Source: an uncultured Acetatifactor sp. (GTDB lineage Bacteria; Bacillota; Clostridia; Lachnospirales; Lachnospiraceae). From it: a stretch of 64,000 nucleotides of DNA. A program made the translations under genes and the position numbers. Positions 16,646 to 25,283 of this stretch are shown in pieces. The first letter of the stretch is position 1. Each line of letters begins with the position of its first letter. The stretch spans positions 115,251 to 179,250 of the forward strand of contig CALWSL010000006.1 of NCBI GenBank assembly GCA_944384205.1. The letters run 5' to 3'. The notes beneath the pieces were generated by a model. It had not been told where the DNA came from and ran no database searches. It saw nothing but the letters and a program-made list of their open reading frames with translations.

Positions 16646-17794
16646 ATGAAAAAGATTGCAATATTAGGCTCCACAGGCTCTATCGGCACGCAGACATTAG
16701 ATGTGGTGCGGAACAATCCCGATCTTACCGTGGTGGCATTGGCTGCCGGCAGCAGTGTGGAAAAAATGGAGGGGCAGATTAGAGAATTCCGTCCGCAGGT
16801 TGCGTGTATGTGGACGGAGGAAGCCGCAGCGGATTTAAGAAGCCGTGTGGCGGACCTTCCTGTGAAAATTGTAGCGGGAATGGAGGGACTTTTGGAAATT
16901 GCGGTTTTGCCCGATGCGCAGGTATTAGTGACGGCGATTGTGGGAATGATTGGTATCAGACCGACAATTGCGGCGATTGAGGCGGGCAAGGATATCGCTC
17001 TTGCCAACAAGGAAACGCTGGTGACTGCCGGGCATATCATCATGCCGCTGGCAAAGAAGCACGGCGTATCTATTCTGCCTGTGGACAGTGAACACAGTGC
17101 CATTTTCCAGTCCTTGAACGGAGAACCGGCGGACAAAATCGCAAAAATATGGCTGACTGCATCGGGCGGACCCTTTCGCGGAAGAACGAGCAAGGAGCTT
17201 GCCCACATACAGGTGGAGGATGCCTTAAAGCACCCCAACTGGTCTATGGGGCGCAAGATAACCATTGATTCCTCTACCCTTGTCAACAAAGGCTTGGAGG
17301 TCATCGAGGCAAAATGGCTTTTCGGTGTGGACCTTGACCGTATTCGGGTCGTTGTGCATCCGCAGAGCGTGATACATTCCATGGTGGAATATGTGGACGG
17401 TGCGATTATGGCGCAACTGGGAACGCCGGATATGCGGCTTCCGATTCAGTACGCGCTGTTTTATCCTGACAGACGTCCCATGGGCGGGAAAAAGCTGGAT
17501 TTCTTTGAACTGGGACAGATGACCTTTGAAAAGCCGGATACGGACACTTTTGCAGGATTAAAGCTGGCTTATCAGGCGGCAACTGTGGGCGGCAGTATGC
17601 CTACGGTATACAATGCGGCAAACGAAAAGGCGGTGGCGCTTTTTTTAAACCGCAGGATTTCTTATTTGGAGATTCCCGAACTGATTGCCGGAGCGATGGA
17701 GCAGCACAAGGCAATCGACAATCCCGGAGTGGATGAGATTTTACAGACGGAAACAGCAGTTTATGAATATATAGAAGGAAAGGTAAATGATTAG
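16646..17794 (+). CDS. dxr: 1-deoxy-D-xylulose 5-phosphate reductoisomerase
   Basis: A 382-residue DXP reductoisomerase, the NADPH-dependent second step of the methylerythritol phosphate route to isoprenoids, feeding the neighbouring uppS. The dinucleotide motif GSTGSIGTQTLDVV is at residues 8-21; ANKETLVTAGHII and PVDSEHSAIFQSL carry metal and substrate ligands; the flexible loop HPNWSMGRKITIDSSTLVNK and MRLPIQYALFYPDR are conserved. rseP starts four bases after its stop. Confidence 0.98.
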   Translation: MKKIAILGSTGSIGTQTLDVVRNNPDLTVVALAAGSSVEKMEGQIREFRPQVACMWTEEAAADLRSRVADLPVKIVAGMEGLLEIAVLPDAQVLVTAIVGMIGIRPTIAAIEAGKDIALANKETLVTAGHIIMPLAKKHGVSILPVDSEHSAIFQSLNGEPADKIAKIWLTASGGPFRGRTSKELAHIQVEDALKHPNWSMGRKITIDSSTLVNKGLEVIEAKWLFGVDLDRIRVVVHPQSVIHSMVEYVDGAIMAQLGTPDMRLPIQYALFYPDRRPMGGKKLDFFELGQMTFEKPDTDTFAGLKLAYQAATVGGSMPTVYNAANEKAVALFLNRRISYLEIPELIAGAMEQHKAIDNPGVDEILQTETAVYEYIEGKVND

Positions 17795-17798
17795 ATAA

Positions 17799-18851
17799 AT
17801 GGCTACACTGATTTTGTTTGTATTGATTTTTGGGGTGGTGGTAGTTTCCCATGAGTTCGGACATTTTTTGCTTGCAAAAGTAAACGGTATTCATGTGGTA
17901 GAGTTTTCCGTAGGTATGGGACCGAATATCTTCTCCTTTCAAAAAGGCGATACCAAATATTCACTGAAGCTGTTCCCCATCGGCGGTGCCTGTATGTTCG
18001 AGGGCGAGGACGGGTTGGAGGTGAAAGAAGGGGAAGCAAGTGAAGGCTCCTTTTTGAATGCAAGTGTATGGGCAAGGATATCCACTGTTATTGCAGGACC
18101 GCTTTTTAATTTTATATTAGGATTTATTATTGCAATTGTGTTTGTGAACATGGTGGCTTTGCGCGACCCTGTGGCAACGGAAGTCATAGAGGGCGGCGGT
18201 GCCATGGAGGCAGGGATGCAGGCGGGAGACCGCATTCTCTCCCTGAATGGAGAAAAGATATATCTGTATGAGGAGCTGACTTTGTTTATACAGACCTATG
18301 GCGGCGGCGACATCATTTTGGAATATGAGCGTGACGGTCAGGTTTATACCACAGTTGTGACCCCTCGGTATGATGAGAGCGAAGGAAAATACCTGATTGG
18401 TATTACCAACAGTGATTTTGTGGAGCTTAAGGGGGCGGACAGTCTGAAATACGCCTGGTATGAACTGCGTTACAGCGTGAAGAGTACTTATAAGAGTCTG
18501 GGGATGCTTGTGACCGGCAGGGTAGAGAGGGAAAATGTGGCAGGACCGGTAGGAATTGCCGTGAATGTGGTGGGAAAGACTTATGAAGCCACCAGAGAAT
18601 ATGGCTGGGAAACCGTGATGGTTAATATGTTGTATATTACAATGTTGCTATCCGTGAATCTGGGCATTTTAAATCTGCTTCCCATACCGGCGCTGGACGG
18701 CGGCAGGCTGGTATTCCTTCTGGTGGAGGTGATACGGGGAAAGCCGGTTCCGCCGGAGAAAGAAGGAATGGTTCACTTCATCGGCATGATATTCTTTATG
18801 ATTTTGATGGTGATTGTATTCTTTAATGATCTTGCAAATATCTTTACGTAA
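17799..18851 (+). CDS. rseP: Site-2 zinc metalloprotease RseP/RasP family
   Basis: A 350-residue intramembrane protease that cuts membrane-bound anti-sigma factors and signal-peptide remnants in related bacteria. First helix with the zinc motif SHEFGHFLLAK (HExxH), a PDZ domain near residues 110-190 (AGMQAGDRILSLNGEKIY), and the last helices with NLLPIPALDGGRLVFLLVE, whose Asp is the third zinc ligand. In related genomes ispG and polC often follow; here a terminator and a kinase-type gene pair follow instead. Confidence 0.95.
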   Translation: MATLILFVLIFGVVVVSHEFGHFLLAKVNGIHVVEFSVGMGPNIFSFQKGDTKYSLKLFPIGGACMFEGEDGLEVKEGEASEGSFLNASVWARISTVIAGPLFNFILGFIIAIVFVNMVALRDPVATEVIEGGGAMEAGMQAGDRILSLNGEKIYLYEELTLFIQTYGGGDIILEYERDGQVYTTVVTPRYDESEGKYLIGITNSDFVELKGADSLKYAWYELRYSVKSTYKSLGMLVTGRVERENVAGPVGIAVNVVGKTYEATREYGWETVMVNMLYITMLLSVNLGILNLLPIPALDGGRLVFLLVEVIRGKPVPPEKEGMVHFIGMIFFMILMVIVFFNDLANIFT

Positions 18852-18859
18852 TCAATTAT

Positions 18860-18907
18860 GCGGAAGGCAGGAATGCCTGTCCTTCCGCTGAAAATATATC
18901 TTGTTTT
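18860..18907 (+). terminator. Terminator of the pyrH-rseP operon
   Basis: GCGGAAGG-CAGG (18860-18871) pairs with CCTG-TCCTTCCGC (18876-18888). The T-rich stretch starts about a dozen bases later (TTGTTTTTT), so efficiency may be moderate. Confidence 0.7.
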
Positions 18908-18979
18908 TTAAATTCTTTATCTTATATGTTTTCTTATTTCCCATATCCAATAAAAAATATCGTGTAAGGAGGAGAGATT

Positions 18980-19618
18980 ATGCAGTATTTTGCAACCCAT
19001 TACTGGCAGACTGCCGGTGATAATGCTACGTCTCTGGTGCTGCAGCAGGCATATCATAAACGGCATAAAATGCCTGTACTGCTTGCCTGTGTCTGTACAG
19101 ACCCAAAAGGGCATTATGACGGAAGGAGAATCGGCGAAAATCTGAAGGTCTGGTTTTATGACACGGCATTGCCTTTCTGCGGAAAATCAGGCAGGAAAGG
19201 AGCGGAGCCGGTTATGGAGAAGCTAAACAAAACTTTGACGCAGAGCATGGGGGAGACGGAAGCTGACCTTGCGGGAATTTTTTGCGCGGGGTCTTCGTTT
19301 CAGATATTTCAAAAAGGGAAAGCCCAAATCTGTATTTTGAATGACAGGAATCATCATGCGAACTGCCGCAAGCTGCAGATGAATGTAAGCCCGGAGAAAA
19401 TTGCGGTTCAAAGGGGCATATTACAGCGGAATGTGGGAATTCTGCTGACATCGGAAGGTTTTCATGCCGCCGTTCCGCACAGGATAATCGAGGAATGCCT
19501 GCAGGTACGGGAAATGAATTCTCAGAATAGGGTGGAGACGCGGCTGCGGGAATTGGGCGGCTTTGGGGAGGAAAGCGCAGGCAGGAATATGGGGGCGGTA
19601 TTGTTGGTAAGCCGTTAG
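18980..19618 (+). CDS. PP2C-like protein with degenerate metal site
   Basis: A 212-residue protein encoded directly before a Hanks-type kinase. Weak PP2C resemblance is visible in three places: AGDNATSL near the N-terminus where PP2C enzymes have RxxNEDs, VCTDPKGHYDGRRIG where they have DGMGGHxxG, and a final GRNMGAVLLVSR where they have DNxSVxxV. In each the metal-binding Asp is lost or shifted, most clearly the last (Arg for Asp). I infer a catalytically dead PP2C fold, perhaps a regulator of the kinase, but an unrelated fold is possible. ATG 18980 follows AAGGAGGAG. The kinase gene begins 25 bases after the stop. Confidence 0.55.
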   Translation: MQYFATHYWQTAGDNATSLVLQQAYHKRHKMPVLLACVCTDPKGHYDGRRIGENLKVWFYDTALPFCGKSGRKGAEPVMEKLNKTLTQSMGETEADLAGIFCAGSSFQIFQKGKAQICILNDRNHHANCRKLQMNVSPEKIAVQRGILQRNVGILLTSEGFHAAVPHRIIEECLQVREMNSQNRVETRLRELGGFGEESAGRNMGAVLLVSR

Positions 19619-19643
19619 CAAAAAATGAGAAGGAGGATATCTT

Positions 19644-20504
19644 TTGGAAAATGCAGAGATTCTTTTGGCGTTAGGCTATGAAAATCAGGGATTGGTAGGA
19701 CAGGGAGCCTTTTCACGGGTGTATCGTGTGAGGGAGAAAGAAACGGGGATTGTTTTTGCCTGTAAGATAAGCGGGGAGCAGGAGATGCTTACACGGGAAG
19801 CATATTTTCTGAAGCGGACGGACCATCCACTGTTTCCGAAATTTCATGAGATAGCATACCGGAACGGAAAGGGCTTATTGTTTCTGGAATATGTGCGGGG
19901 CGTTAGTCTGAACGTTTTGGTTGCGCGAAGAGGAAAGCTTTCTGAACGGCAGATAGTACGGATAGGCGCAGCGCTGGCGGAAGGGCTTTGTTATTTGCAT
20001 GAACGCCAAAATCCTGTTCTGTTTCGTGACGTAAAGCCGGAAAATATTATAATAAAACAGGATGGCGGTGTAAAGCTTCTGGATTTGGGAAGTGTGGGAG
20101 AACTATATGGCGGCAGAAAAGTAATTACCGGTACGCCGGGATATGCGGCGCCGGAACAGATGGAGGAGGGTGAAGCGGGCTTTTACAGCGATGTCTATGC
20201 AGTAGGCAGAGTGATGTATTTTATGGGGACCGGCAAAAAAACATATTCTGAAAACATCAGTAATATATGGGAGGGCGTAAAGTTTCACAGGGGCGTAAAG
20301 CATCTGATCGAGGACTGTATCCGCAGAGATGCGTGTGAGAGGATACCCGACATGCGGTATCTGTTGCGCAGATTGAAGCCATATGCCGAGGGGCAAAAGT
20401 GGAAGATATGGCGCTTGGAAAAAAACGTATGGTTCCGAGGAGACATAATAACAGAATATACTTTCCAGCAAAATATCCACAAAAACACAGGTAAAATTGT
20501 GTAA
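19644..20504 (+). CDS. Soluble Hanks-type Ser/Thr protein kinase
   Basis: A 286-residue kinase domain with no membrane segment. The Gly loop is GQGAFSRVYRV (about residues 18-28), the ATP-anchoring lysine is in FACKISGE, the catalytic loop reads FRDVKPENIII (HRD with Phe for His, Asp kept), the metal loop reads DLGS instead of DFGS, and the activation segment ends TGTPGYAAPEQ. All residues essential for catalysis are present. Translation starts at TTG 19644, seven bases after GGAGG (19632-19636); no ATG lies near. The partner upstream looks like a degenerate PP2C protein. Compare the second kinase at 50800, which has a membrane helix and a canonical PP2C partner. Confidence 0.85.
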   Translation: MENAEILLALGYENQGLVGQGAFSRVYRVREKETGIVFACKISGEQEMLTREAYFLKRTDHPLFPKFHEIAYRNGKGLLFLEYVRGVSLNVLVARRGKLSERQIVRIGAALAEGLCYLHERQNPVLFRDVKPENIIIKQDGGVKLLDLGSVGELYGGRKVITGTPGYAAPEQMEEGEAGFYSDVYAVGRVMYFMGTGKKTYSENISNIWEGVKFHRGVKHLIEDCIRRDACERIPDMRYLLRRLKPYAEGQKWKIWRLEKNVWFRGDIITEYTFQQNIHKNTGKIV

Positions 20505-20530
20505 AAAATACATAAAATAAATAAATAAAG

Positions 20531-20559
20531 TTGTATTATATAGGAAAATGTGATAAAAT
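20531..20559 (+). promoter_or_regulatory. Promoter of the PAS-GGDEF-EAL gene
   Basis: TTGTAT (20531-20536) and TAAAAT (20554-20559) with a 17-base spacer in an A+T-rich gap, about 70 bases before the start codon. Confidence 0.65.
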
Positions 20560-20631
20560 TTATAGGAAAGCGCAATAAAAACAAGTTAATTTGTTGATGA
20601 GCGCAATATTGACTGGCAATGAGGTGGGAGT

Positions 20632-22302
20632 ATGAGCAATACATATGCAGAAGAGATATCCATGGATGAGTTTCAGAAAGTAATTGAAATTTATCACACG
20701 AGTATGGATGATTTTTTATACATCTATGATTTGGTAAATGATTATTATTGCATCTCGTCAAGTGCAATGGAACGTTTCCGGGTGCCGGGTATGCAGTTTG
20801 AAAATGCAACCAATGAATTCCGGAAATTTGTATATCCTGCAGATTTTCAGATGTTGTTTGACGATTTGACAGCCATCCGAAGGGGAGAAAAGGATATTCA
20901 TAATGTGGAGTATCGCTGGCTGGACAAAGAAGGAGATGTAGTCTGGATTAACTGTCGGGGCAAGGCGGTCAAGAGCAGAGACGGCGTTACACGTTATCTG
21001 ATTGGTTGTATTAACGAAATCGGAAAGAATCAAAAGGCGGATAATGTAAGCGGTCTGCTTCGCGAATCGGGATTGTGCAGCGAGATTACGGAGCGGGAAC
21101 AGAGGGGACTGCAGGGATTTATGCTGAGATTTGGAATTGACCGCTTTAAAGAGATTAATGAAAATAAGGGTATGGATTATGGAAACATGATTCTGCGAAA
21201 GACGGCGGAATGTATCAGAGGAGCCATAACACCGGAGCAGAAGCTGTATCGCATTATGTCGGATGAATTTATGGTGGTGGATTTTTCCGCACAGAGTACA
21301 GACAGCGCTAAAAAGCTATATAAGAAGATTCGCCGCAGAATAGATAAGTTTATCGAAGCAAACGGATATGAGGTGTTTTACACAGTATCAGCGGGTATAC
21401 TGGATTTTCAGTCCGTTTCTGACAAGAGTTATTCAAATTTGATGAAGCTTTCGGAGTTTGCACTGAATGAAGCAAAATTCCGTGGAAGAAACCAGTATTA
21501 CGTTTATCAACGTGAGGACTACGATAAATTTTTGCGCAAACGTCGTCTGATTCAACTGATGCGGCAGGCGGTCAACAACGATTATAAAGACTTTGAAGTA
21601 TATTTTCAGCCCGTTGTCGATATCAGAAAAAATACGCTTTATGGTGCGGAAGCCCTGCTTCGTTTCCGCACGGAAGAGACGGGACCGGTTTCACCGGTGG
21701 AATTTATCCCCATGTTGGAGGAAAGCGGTCTGATTATTCCGGTAGGCAAATGGGTAATCCATCAGGCGATGGCGGCATGCAGTAAGATTCAGAAGAAGAT
21801 ACCGGATTTCAGGGTTTCCATCAATTTATCCTATATTCAGATATTGAAGAGCAATGTGCTGGCAGAGATTATGGCGGGAATTGAAAAGTATCGTCTGCGC
21901 CCCGGAAGTGTTGTCGTGGAGCTGACAGAGAGCGGACTTCTGGAATCGAATCCCAATTTTATCAAATTCTGCGAGGGCTTGAAGGCAAATTCCGTGTATC
22001 TGGCGTTGGATGATTTCGGGACAGGCTATTCCAATTTCCACTATTTATATCACTTAAGTCCCGATACGATTAAGATTGACAGGTCCTTTACGCTGAAAGC
22101 CCTGCATTATGACTATGAGTACAATATTTTAAAGCATATGGTAGATATGTCTCATGGCATTTCCCTGAAACTTTGTATTGAGGGAATTGAGACGAAGGAA
22201 GAGCTGGAAAAAATTTGTGAAATCGGTCCTGATTTTATTCAGGGTTACTATTTTGGAAAGCCGGTTACTTTTGAACAATTCTGCCAGGAGCATTTGCAAT
22301 AA
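20632..22302 (+). CDS. PAS-GGDEF-EAL protein, likely c-di-GMP phosphodiesterase
   Basis: A 556-residue signalling protein. Residues about 15-130 form a PAS-like sensor (FRKFVYPADFQMLF, VEYRWLDKEGDVVWINCRG). Residues about 140-300 form a GGDEF domain whose active site reads RIMSDEF, so the GG is lost and cyclase activity is unlikely. Residues about 310-550 form an EAL domain with AEALLRF, SINLSY, VELTES, LALDDFGTGYSN, DTIKIDRSF and CIEGIETKEEL, that is, all metal and base residues expected of an active enzyme. I infer hydrolysis of c-di-GMP, with the GGDEF part possibly sensing GTP. c-di-GMP commonly controls pili and adhesion, and a Tad locus lies 13 kb downstream; no direct link is visible. 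Confidence 0.9.
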   Translation: MSNTYAEEISMDEFQKVIEIYHTSMDDFLYIYDLVNDYYCISSSAMERFRVPGMQFENATNEFRKFVYPADFQMLFDDLTAIRRGEKDIHNVEYRWLDKEGDVVWINCRGKAVKSRDGVTRYLIGCINEIGKNQKADNVSGLLRESGLCSEITEREQRGLQGFMLRFGIDRFKEINENKGMDYGNMILRKTAECIRGAITPEQKLYRIMSDEFMVVDFSAQSTDSAKKLYKKIRRRIDKFIEANGYEVFYTVSAGILDFQSVSDKSYSNLMKLSEFALNEAKFRGRNQYYVYQREDYDKFLRKRRLIQLMRQAVNNDYKDFEVYFQPVVDIRKNTLYGAEALLRFRTEETGPVSPVEFIPMLEESGLIIPVGKWVIHQAMAACSKIQKKIPDFRVSINLSYIQILKSNVLAEIMAGIEKYRLRPGSVVVELTESGLLESNPNFIKFCEGLKANSVYLALDDFGTGYSNFHYLYHLSPDTIKIDRSFTLKALHYDYEYNILKHMVDMSHGISLKLCIEGIETKEELEKICEIGPDFIQGYYFGKPVTFEQFCQEHLQ

Positions 22303-22314
22303 GCGAAAAGGATA

Positions 22315-22361
22315 AAAGCTGCCGTATCCGCATTTAAGTTGCGGATACGACAGCTTTTTGA
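22315..22361 (+). terminator. Terminator after the EAL gene
   Basis: AAAGCTG-CCGTATCCGCA (22315-22332) pairs with TGCGGATACG-ACAGCTTT (22340-22357) and ends in Ts. It separates the EAL gene from the convergent spore-protein gene and could serve both. Confidence 0.9.
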
Positions 22362-22384
22362 ATACTGCAGATTTAACCTGTCGG

Positions 22385-22582
22385 TTATTTCATCTGCTCT
22401 TCCTGCTTTCTGATCATACGACGAACCATCTCGCCACCGATAGATCCGGCTTCCTTAGAAGTTAAGTCGCCGTTGTAACCTTCCTTAAGGTTAACACCTA
22501 ACTCAGATGCTACCTCTGTTTTGAAACGGTCCATAGCTGCCTTTGCTTCAGGAACTTCTACTCTATTACTTCTGCTTGCCAT
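22385..22582 (-). CDS. Small acid-soluble spore protein, alpha/beta type
   Basis: A 65-residue alpha/beta SASP, a DNA-coating protein of the dormant spore. The family core is evident: AKAAMDRFKTEVASELGVNL, with the germination-protease (GPR) cleavage region TEVASE, and GDLTSKEAGSIGGEMVRRMI. The second of two nearby ATGs (22582, MASRSNRVEVPEAK) is chosen because GGAGG sits nine bases upstream of it and too close to the first. Expression is presumably forespore-specific; I could not identify a convincing sigma-G promoter. It is one of the best indications that the organism makes endospores. Confidence 0.95.
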   Translation of the reverse strand: MASRSNRVEVPEAKAAMDRFKTEVASELGVNLKEGYNGDLTSKEAGSIGGEMVRRMIRKQEEQMK

Positions 22583-22624
22583 TTTCATTCACCTCCACAT
22601 AAGAAATTGTTTTTTTGGCTTTTC

Positions 22625-22672
22625 TATTATTTAAGATAAGAGAAACGTTTGTTATCACTTATCTTGATAATA
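22625..22672. repeat. Long inverted repeat between divergent SASP and ABC genes
   Basis: TATTATTTAAGATAAG (22625-22640) is mirrored by CTTATCTTGATAATA (22658-22672), pairing 14 positions with one small bulge. It lies in the 196-base divergent gap. It may be an operator for either gene or a hairpin; no known regulator site is matched. Confidence 0.6.
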
Positions 22673-22719
22673 GTATTGGCTGTAAAAAGAAAAATATTAT
22701 GGTAAGATTTTCATTTATT

Positions 22720-22728
22720 TGTTATAAT
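22720..22728 (+). promoter_or_regulatory. Extended -10 promoter of the ABC importer operon
   Basis: TGTTATAAT at 22720-22728 fits the extended -10 form TGnTATAAT; no good -35 is present at 17 bases, which the extended form tolerates. The ABC lipoprotein gene starts about 50 bases later. Confidence 0.55.
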
Positions 22729-22778
22729 GAATCCATTGTTTTTGCATAAATTTCATATTCAGAAAGGAAATTATAAAT

Positions 22779-23777
22779 ATGACAAGAAAAAAAATAAAAT
22801 TAACAATATTGGGACTGCTGTTTCTCTTACTTTGCGGAAGCCTCGCCGGATGCGGGGCTGGGAGCGAAGACGATAAGGAGACAGCAACAATCAGGATAGG
22901 ATCGTTAAAGGGTTCGACATCCATGGGACTTCTCTTTTTAATGGAAGAGGCGGAGCAGGGAGAAAGCCGGAATTCCTATGAGTTTCAGATGGCGGCCGCT
23001 GCGGATGAGCTTTTACCGTTAATGGTAAAGGGAGAGCTGGATATTGCCCTTGTACCCGCAAATGTTGCAAGCATTTTATATAGCAAAACGGAAAGGGGCA
23101 TCAGTGTGATTGACATCAATACGCTGGGTGTGTTGTATATGGTGTCAGGAGACGCCTCTGTGCAAAGTGTGGCAGATCTGGCAGGAAAGACCGTTTACCT
23201 GACGGGGAAAGGAACTACGCCGGATTATGTGCTGCGCTATATTCTTGCCGAAAATGGAATGAGCGAGCAGGACTGCACGCTGGAATACAAATCTGAAGCA
23301 ACGGAGGTTGCGGCGCTTTTGGCTGAAAATCCGGATGCAGTCGGTCTGCTGCCTCAGCCTTTTGCGACGTCCGCGTGTATGCAGAATGATTCACTGGCTG
23401 TTGTGCTTGATATGAACGAAGAGTGGAACCGCGTTCAGTCTGAAAACGGAAGCAGCATGGTAACAGGAGTGACTGTGGTGCGCAATGAATTTCTGGAGGA
23501 GCATGAAGAGGCTGTGCAAACGTTTCTGGAAGAGCATGAAGAAAGTGTCCGGGCGATAAATGAGGACGCCGCCTCCGGCGCTGTTTACGCTGTGGAACAG
23601 CAGATTGTGGCGAAAGAGGCTATCGCGCAGAAAGCGATTCCGGAGTGCAACATTACCTGTATTACCGGAGAGGAGATGAGACAGGCATTAGAAGGATATC
23701 TGACGGTATTATATGAGCAGAACCCTGAGTCTGTGGGCGGTGCGCTGCCGGAAGAGGCTTTTTATTATGTTCCGTAA
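22779..23777 (+). CDS. ABC transporter substrate-binding lipoprotein (SsuA/TauA/ThiY-like)
   Basis: A 332-residue lipoprotein: basic N-terminus, hydrophobic signal LTILGLLFLLLCGSLAGC with lipobox LAGC, then a type 2 periplasmic-binding fold. The segments RIGSLKGSTSMGLLFLM, GELDIALVPANVASILY, DLAGKTVYLTGKGTTPDYVL and TVVRNEFLEEH follow the layout of nitrate/sulfonate/taurine/thiamine-precursor binding proteins. The ligand cannot be told. The start of the permease-ATPase gene overlaps its end by 11 bases, so the two proteins are made together. Confidence 0.88.
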   Translation: MTRKKIKLTILGLLFLLLCGSLAGCGAGSEDDKETATIRIGSLKGSTSMGLLFLMEEAEQGESRNSYEFQMAAAADELLPLMVKGELDIALVPANVASILYSKTERGISVIDINTLGVLYMVSGDASVQSVADLAGKTVYLTGKGTTPDYVLRYILAENGMSEQDCTLEYKSEATEVAALLAENPDAVGLLPQPFATSACMQNDSLAVVLDMNEEWNRVQSENGSSMVTGVTVVRNEFLEEHEEAVQTFLEEHEESVRAINEDAASGAVYAVEQQIVAKEAIAQKAIPECNITCITGEEMRQALEGYLTVLYEQNPESVGGALPEEAFYYVP

Positions 23778-25086
23778 CAGGAAGATGCGCAGGGTCAGTA
23801 TTGTCGTATTTTGGATTTTAATCTGGTCGCTGTTGGCATGGATGGCAGATAATCCCATTTTGCTGGTAACACCCAGTGAGGCGGTGCTGAGACTGTTGGA
23901 GCTGTCAGTGAAATCTGATTTCTGGTATGCGATAGCGGGTTCCCTGCTGCGTATCGGCGTTGGATTTTTTTCGGGTTTTGCAGCAGCGCTGCTTCTTGCG
24001 GGAATCAGTCTGCGCCATCCGTTTGCGGAAGAGCTTTTGCAGCCTCTGATGAGCCTGATAAAAACAATTCCTGTGGTATCTTTCGTGGTGCTCTTGCTGA
24101 TTTGGTGGGGTTCATCGGTGCTGGCGGCGGCAATCAGCTTTCTTGTGGTGCTGCCAAATATTTATATGAACACTCTGGAGGGCTTGAAGAATGCGGATGT
24201 GCGTCTGTTGGAGATGGCGAGGGTATTCAGGATGTCCGGACGGAATCGTTTCTTCTATATATACCGTCCCGCGCTCCAACCGTTTCTGAAAAGCGGAATG
24301 AAGATTTCATTGGGAATGTGCTGGAAATCGGGAGTGGCGGCGGAGGTTATCGGTATGCCGGAGTTTTCCATTGGCGGACAGCTTTATTTTTCCAAAATTC
24401 ATCTGGATACGGCGGGAGTACTGGCGTGGACTGTGGTGATTGTCCTGATTAGCGTTTGTTTTGAAAAGCTGATTCTATGGCTGGCAGACCGTTTTTTTGC
24501 GTGGAATCCCGCAATAAAGGGGCACAAAAGCAAAGAGGCGGATAAAAAGGACGCTGCCGGAGAAAACAATAGGCGGATATCAGTCAGTCATCTAAGGAAA
24601 GCTTACGGCGGCAAACAGGTATTATCCGACGTGTCGGCGGTCTATGAGGCGGGTAAGACCTATTATCTGACAAGTCCATCCGGAAGCGGAAAAACCACGC
24701 TGCTTCGTATGCTTTGCGGTCTGGAGAAACCGGACGGAGGAAGGATGGAGGGCGCAGAGCGATACAGTATGGTATTTCAGGAAGACCGGCTCTGTGAGGA
24801 GTTCGATGCCGTTTGTAATGTAGCCATGGTTATTAAGGATGAACAGAAAGCTAAGGAAGCGCTGCGGAAATTGTTGGAGGAAGATGCGCTCACGAAGCCC
24901 TGCCGGCAACTGAGCGGCGGCATGAAGCGCAGAGTGGCGTTGGTGCGTGCCATGGAGGCGGATTCGGATGCGGTGCTGCTGGATGAACCTTTTACCGGTA
25001 TGGATGCCGATACCAGAAGAGCGGCAGAGATCTATATCCGTGAGCGGCAGAATGCCAGAATTGTAATTATTGCAACCCATATCTGA
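23767..25086 (+). CDS. ABC permease-ATPase fusion protein
   Basis: A 439-residue single chain. Residues 1-245 are a TauC/SsuC-type permease with about six helices and the EAA-type loop (GLKNADVRLLEMARVFRMSG); residues about 265-439 are an ATPase with Walker A SPSGSGKTTLL, Q-loop VFQEDRL, signature LSGGMKRRVALVRA, Walker B AVLLDEPFTGMD and the H-switch ATHI. The chain stops right after that His, so the ATPase is short (about 175 residues, usually near 240) yet has every catalytic motif. In this transporter family the two parts are normally separate genes. The ATG overlaps the upstream stop by 11 bases, with no other start nearby. Confidence 0.88.
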   Translation: MFRNRKMRRVSIVVFWILIWSLLAWMADNPILLVTPSEAVLRLLELSVKSDFWYAIAGSLLRIGVGFFSGFAAALLLAGISLRHPFAEELLQPLMSLIKTIPVVSFVVLLLIWWGSSVLAAAISFLVVLPNIYMNTLEGLKNADVRLLEMARVFRMSGRNRFFYIYRPALQPFLKSGMKISLGMCWKSGVAAEVIGMPEFSIGGQLYFSKIHLDTAGVLAWTVVIVLISVCFEKLILWLADRFFAWNPAIKGHKSKEADKKDAAGENNRRISVSHLRKAYGGKQVLSDVSAVYEAGKTYYLTSPSGSGKTTLLRMLCGLEKPDGGRMEGAERYSMVFQEDRLCEEFDAVCNVAMVIKDEQKAKEALRKLLEEDALTKPCRQLSGGMKRRVALVRAMEADSDAVLLDEPFTGMDADTRRAAEIYIRERQNARIVIIATHI

Positions 25087-25124
25087 TGAGGAAGATTTTT
25101 TGTCAGGCTTTTATTTGAAAATGT

Positions 25125-25153
25125 TTGTGTTTTTTCGCTTATTATGTTATAAT
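25125..25153 (+). promoter_or_regulatory. Promoter of tig
   Basis: TTGTGT (25125-25130), 17-base spacer, TATAAT (25148-25153), about 130 bases before the trigger factor start. Confidence 0.65.
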
Positions 25154-25283
25154 CGTAAAACGAGTGTGATTGTGTCCATAATTTGAGCGATATAAGCTTG
25201 TAATGCGGACGGGCGTTTCATATGGAATAACGTTGAATAACGGATATATACCTGCATAGGTAAATTAAGGAGGAAATGTAACA

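Noticed and set aside
21050-21520. Active diguanylate cyclase in the GGDEF domain
   Set aside because: The active site reads RIMSDEF in place of GGDEF; the Gly pair is missing.
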